Shown here: positions 62,142-64,000 of the stretch, one piece after another
Position numbering within the stretch: the stretch's first letter is position 1
How the letters are laid out: each line of letters opens with the position of its first letter
Assembly (NCBI RefSeq): GCF_009371885.1
Contig: NZ_QLZA01000004.1
Location: 124,001-188,000, forward strand
DNA: 64,000 bases
Source of the DNA: Bifidobacterium tibiigranuli
Lineage (GTDB): Bacteria > Actinomycetota > Actinomycetes > Actinomycetales > Bifidobacteriaceae
Direction: 5' to 3'
Notes under the pieces: generated by a model
Told to the model about the DNA's origin: nothing
The model's input: only the letters and a program-made list of their open reading frames with translations
The model's database searches: none
Made by a program: the position numbers and the translations under genes

Positions 62142-62786
62142 ATGAAATCGAGAAGCACGATGAGATTCGTTGCAGGGCTCTGGCGCTTGGCGTGCGCGTT
62201 CCTGTGCTTTGCGGCCACGAGCGTGGCCTGGCACACACCAAATTACTGGGTCTACTTCACCTATCAGACCGGCTTCGTGCTCGGCATCGTTATGCTGTGG
62301 GCGGGTGCCGCAAGCCTGATCGACGGCAAGCAGCCGCCCGCTTGGCTCAAAGGCTGCCTGACCTTCTATATCGCCGTCACTGGCATCGTGGCGGCGACGC
62401 TGCTGCCACCGCCTGACCCGGCGACATCGAAATACGTCTTCGGCATCCTGACCAACACGATTCTGCATCAGGCGGTGCCGATCATCGCGGCCATCGATTT
62501 TCTGCTGTTCGACGAGCACCGGCGTTTCGCCTGGCATTATCCGCTGACCTGGCTCATCTACTTCCCCTTCTACCTCACCTTCGTGCTCGTGCGCGCCCAG
62601 CTCTGGCCCCACTCCGGCCCTCAGCCCGACGGCAGCGCGTACCCGTACGGTTTCATCGATCTCGCGCAGCTGGGATGGGCGCAGATGGGCAAGAACATCG
62701 GCTTCATACTCATCGGTTTCATGCTGCTGGGGCTGCTGCTGTTTCTTATCGACCGCATCCTGCCGAAGAAGCCGCTGCTGGGCTGA
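62142..62786 (+). CDS. Pr6Pr family membrane protein
   Basis: A 214-residue membrane protein with six hydrophobic segments and family text: YWVYFTYQTGFVLGIVMLWA, TNTILHQAVPIIAAIDFLLF and YPLTWLIYFPFYLTFVLVR, followed by YPYGFIDLAQLGWAQM. This is the Pr6Pr (FAR-17a/AIG1-like) family, whose eukaryotic AIG1 relatives hydrolyse fatty-acid esters with a Thr/His pair. The bacterial role is unknown. It is divergent from pncB and followed by rph after 95 bases. Confidence 0.88.
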   Translation: MKSRSTMRFVAGLWRLACAFLCFAATSVAWHTPNYWVYFTYQTGFVLGIVMLWAGAASLIDGKQPPAWLKGCLTFYIAVTGIVAATLLPPPDPATSKYVFGILTNTILHQAVPIIAAIDFLLFDEHRRFAWHYPLTWLIYFPFYLTFVLVRAQLWPHSGPQPDGSAYPYGFIDLAQLGWAQMGKNIGFILIGFMLLGLLLFLIDRILPKKPLLG

Positions 62787-62881
62787 GCGGGGTGAACAGG
62801 CCGGGCAGACCGGGCCGATTGCGCCGGTTGGCAGCTTGCGCGATACGGTGCCCGCGCCATGCGTGGTGATAGGTTGAAAGC

Positions 62882-63646
62882 ATGGTTGAAATCAAGAATA
62901 TGATGGGCGACGCGACCGTGATTCGCGCCGATGGCCGCACAATCGACGAGCTGCGGCCGGTGAAGATAACCCGCCACTTCACCGATGCGCCGGAAGGCTC
63001 GGTGCTGATCGAATGCGGCAACACGCGCGTGATGTGCACGGCGACATTCACGGACAGCGTTCCGCGCTGGCGACGCGATTCCGGTCTCGGCTGGGTCACC
63101 GCCGAATACGCGATGCTGCCCCGCGCCACTTCCCAGCGCACCGACCGCGAGTCGGTACGCGGCAAGATCGGCGGCCGCACGCATGAAATCAGCCGTCTCG
63201 TGGGCCGCTGCCTGCGTGGCATCATCGATATGAAGACACTGGGCGAGAATCAGATTCAGCTTGACTGCGATGTGCTGCAGGCTGATGGCGGCACGCGCAC
63301 CGCCTCCGTCACCGGCGCGTATGTGGCGCTGGTGGACGCGCTGCGCTGGGCCGAGGAACAGCACCACATCAAGTCGGCGGACAAGGTCATCACCGATGCC
63401 GTTTCCGCGGTTTCGGTCGGTGTGATCAGCGGCACCCCGATGCTGGATCTGCCTTACGTCGAGGACAGCCAGGCCATGACCGACATGAACGTGGCTATGA
63501 CCGGCGCTGGCAATTTTATCGAGATTCAGGGCACCGCCGAGCATCGCCCCTTTAACCGCAAGGAGCTCGGCACGCTGCTGGACTTGGCCGAGAAGGGCAA
63601 CCGCGAACTGCAGCAGGCCCAGAGCGAGGCCCTCGCACAGGGCTGA
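62882..63646 (+). CDS. rph: Ribonuclease PH
   Basis: A 254-residue phosphorolytic exonuclease that trims tRNA 3' ends. Segments match the family throughout: [59 protein letters not shown] and [20 protein letters not shown]. It is full length, ending in the [21 protein letters not shown] region. It pairs with the rdgB-type gene 90 bases downstream, a common order. Confidence 0.97.
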   Translation: MVEIKNMMGDATVIRADGRTIDELRPVKITRHFTDAPEGSVLIECGNTRVMCTATFTDSVPRWRRDSGLGWVTAEYAMLPRATSQRTDRESVRGKIGGRTHEISRLVGRCLRGIIDMKTLGENQIQLDCDVLQADGGTRTASVTGAYVALVDALRWAEEQHHIKSADKVITDAVSAVSVGVISGTPMLDLPYVEDSQAMTDMNVAMTGAGNFIEIQGTAEHRPFNRKELGTLLDLAEKGNRELQQAQSEALAQG

Positions 63647-63680
63647 CGCGCTGGTGACCGCGAGCGTCATCGATCGCCCG

Positions 63681-63728
63681 CATTCGCGCATTCGTACATT
63701 CGTACATCCACGCATTCATACATCGAGG
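63681..63728. repeat. Octamer tandem repeat between rph and rdgB
   Basis: Six 8-bp units: CATTCGCG, CATTCGTA, CATTCGTA, CATCCACG, CATTCATA, CATCGAGG. The last runs into the GAGGGAG ribosome site of the next gene, so the copy number sets the spacing between the two genes. Confidence 0.85.
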
Positions 63729-63736
63729 GAGCATGC

Positions 63737-64000
63737 ATGAGAATCATCGTCGCCACGCATAACGAAGGCAAGCTGGTCGAGATTCGCCGCATCCTGCAGC
63801 AGGATCTGGGCGAGCTGGCAGACGGGGTGGAGCTGGTCTCTGCAGGGTCGCTGGGCTTGCCCGATCCGATGGAAACCGGAACGACATTCGAGGAGAATGC
63901 CCTGCTCAAGGCGCGTGATGTCGCCAGCCGCACCGGCTCGCCGGCCATCGCCGACGACAGCGGCCTGATAGTCGATGTGCTGGGCGCTGCACCCGGCATT
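63737..64000 (+). CDS. rdgB: Non-canonical purine NTP pyrophosphatase (5' part, runs off the window)
   Basis: The first 88 residues of a RdgB/HAM1 protein that removes inosine and xanthosine triphosphates. RIIVATHNEGKLVEIRRIL is the nucleotide-binding start, and TTFEENALLKARDVASRTG and AIADDSGLIVDVLGAAPGI carry the catalytic Glu/Asp residues. GAGGGAG precedes the ATG. The gene continues beyond the last base. Confidence 0.95.
   Translation, partial: MRIIVATHNEGKLVEIRRILQQDLGELADGVELVSAGSLGLPDPMETGTTFEENALLKARDVASRTGSPAIADDSGLIVDVLGAAPGI

Overview
This 64 kb window is chromosomal DNA of a high-GC Gram-positive actinobacterium, most likely a Bifidobacterium or close Bifidobacteriaceae relative. 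The basis is the gene order coaD / DivIVA-like protein / DUF177 / rpmF / rnc, the order ffh ... rpsP / KH protein / rimM, the rpsO-pnp pair, a DUF3039 protein, and strong GC bias at third codon positions. The genus call is inference; no rRNA operon or other diagnostic marker lies in the window. Layout. 0-2 kb: an AAA/DUF4143 ATPase. 2-5.7 kb, minus strand: a family-9 metal (probably zinc) ABC importer with a well-formed Zur-like box upstream. 6.2-12 kb, plus strand: a tightly coupled five-gene operon with a binding lipoprotein, two permeases, an ATPase and a fused glycerophosphodiesterase-inositol monophosphatase. This is the best candidate for an undescribed system; my reading is uptake and complete breakdown of glycerophosphoinositol or a similar glycerophosphodiester. 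12-17.4 kb: a 2-hydroxyacid dehydrogenase, tRNA-Lys(UUU), a RhuM-Fic/Doc fusion, a dicarboxylate-type symporter, and a repeat-rich AT-rich patch with an antitoxin remnant. 17.4-33 kb: housekeeping genes (rpsO, pnp, a cystathionine gamma-synthase-type enzyme, LemA plus DUF2207, an aldo/keto reductase, a PgeF-like protein, a pyroglutamyl peptidase lacking its usual catalytic His, a long DivIVA-like coiled coil, PepC). 33.7-39 kb: an oxidoreductase, an MNT antitoxin with a broken HEPN partner, and a heterodimeric ABC exporter. 39-43.6 kb: the ffh/rpsP/rimM region. 43.8-47 kb: a membrane protein with a winged-helix regulator, then a pyruvate oxidase. 47-53 kb: cysS, a glutamine amidotransferase, an ABC-F protein and vapBC. 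53-60 kb: ilvBN, then the rnc-rpmF-DUF177-DivIVA-coaD cluster. 60-64 kb: DUF3039, pncB, a Pr6Pr membrane protein, rph and the start of rdgB. Many intergenic stretches hold short tandem repeats (8, 12, about 16 and 24 bp units) or long palindromes. One palindrome family recurs at 47.2 and 60.5 kb, and shares a 13-bp core with a third palindrome at 27.6 kb. No CRISPR array, prophage, rRNA or intact insertion sequence was seen.
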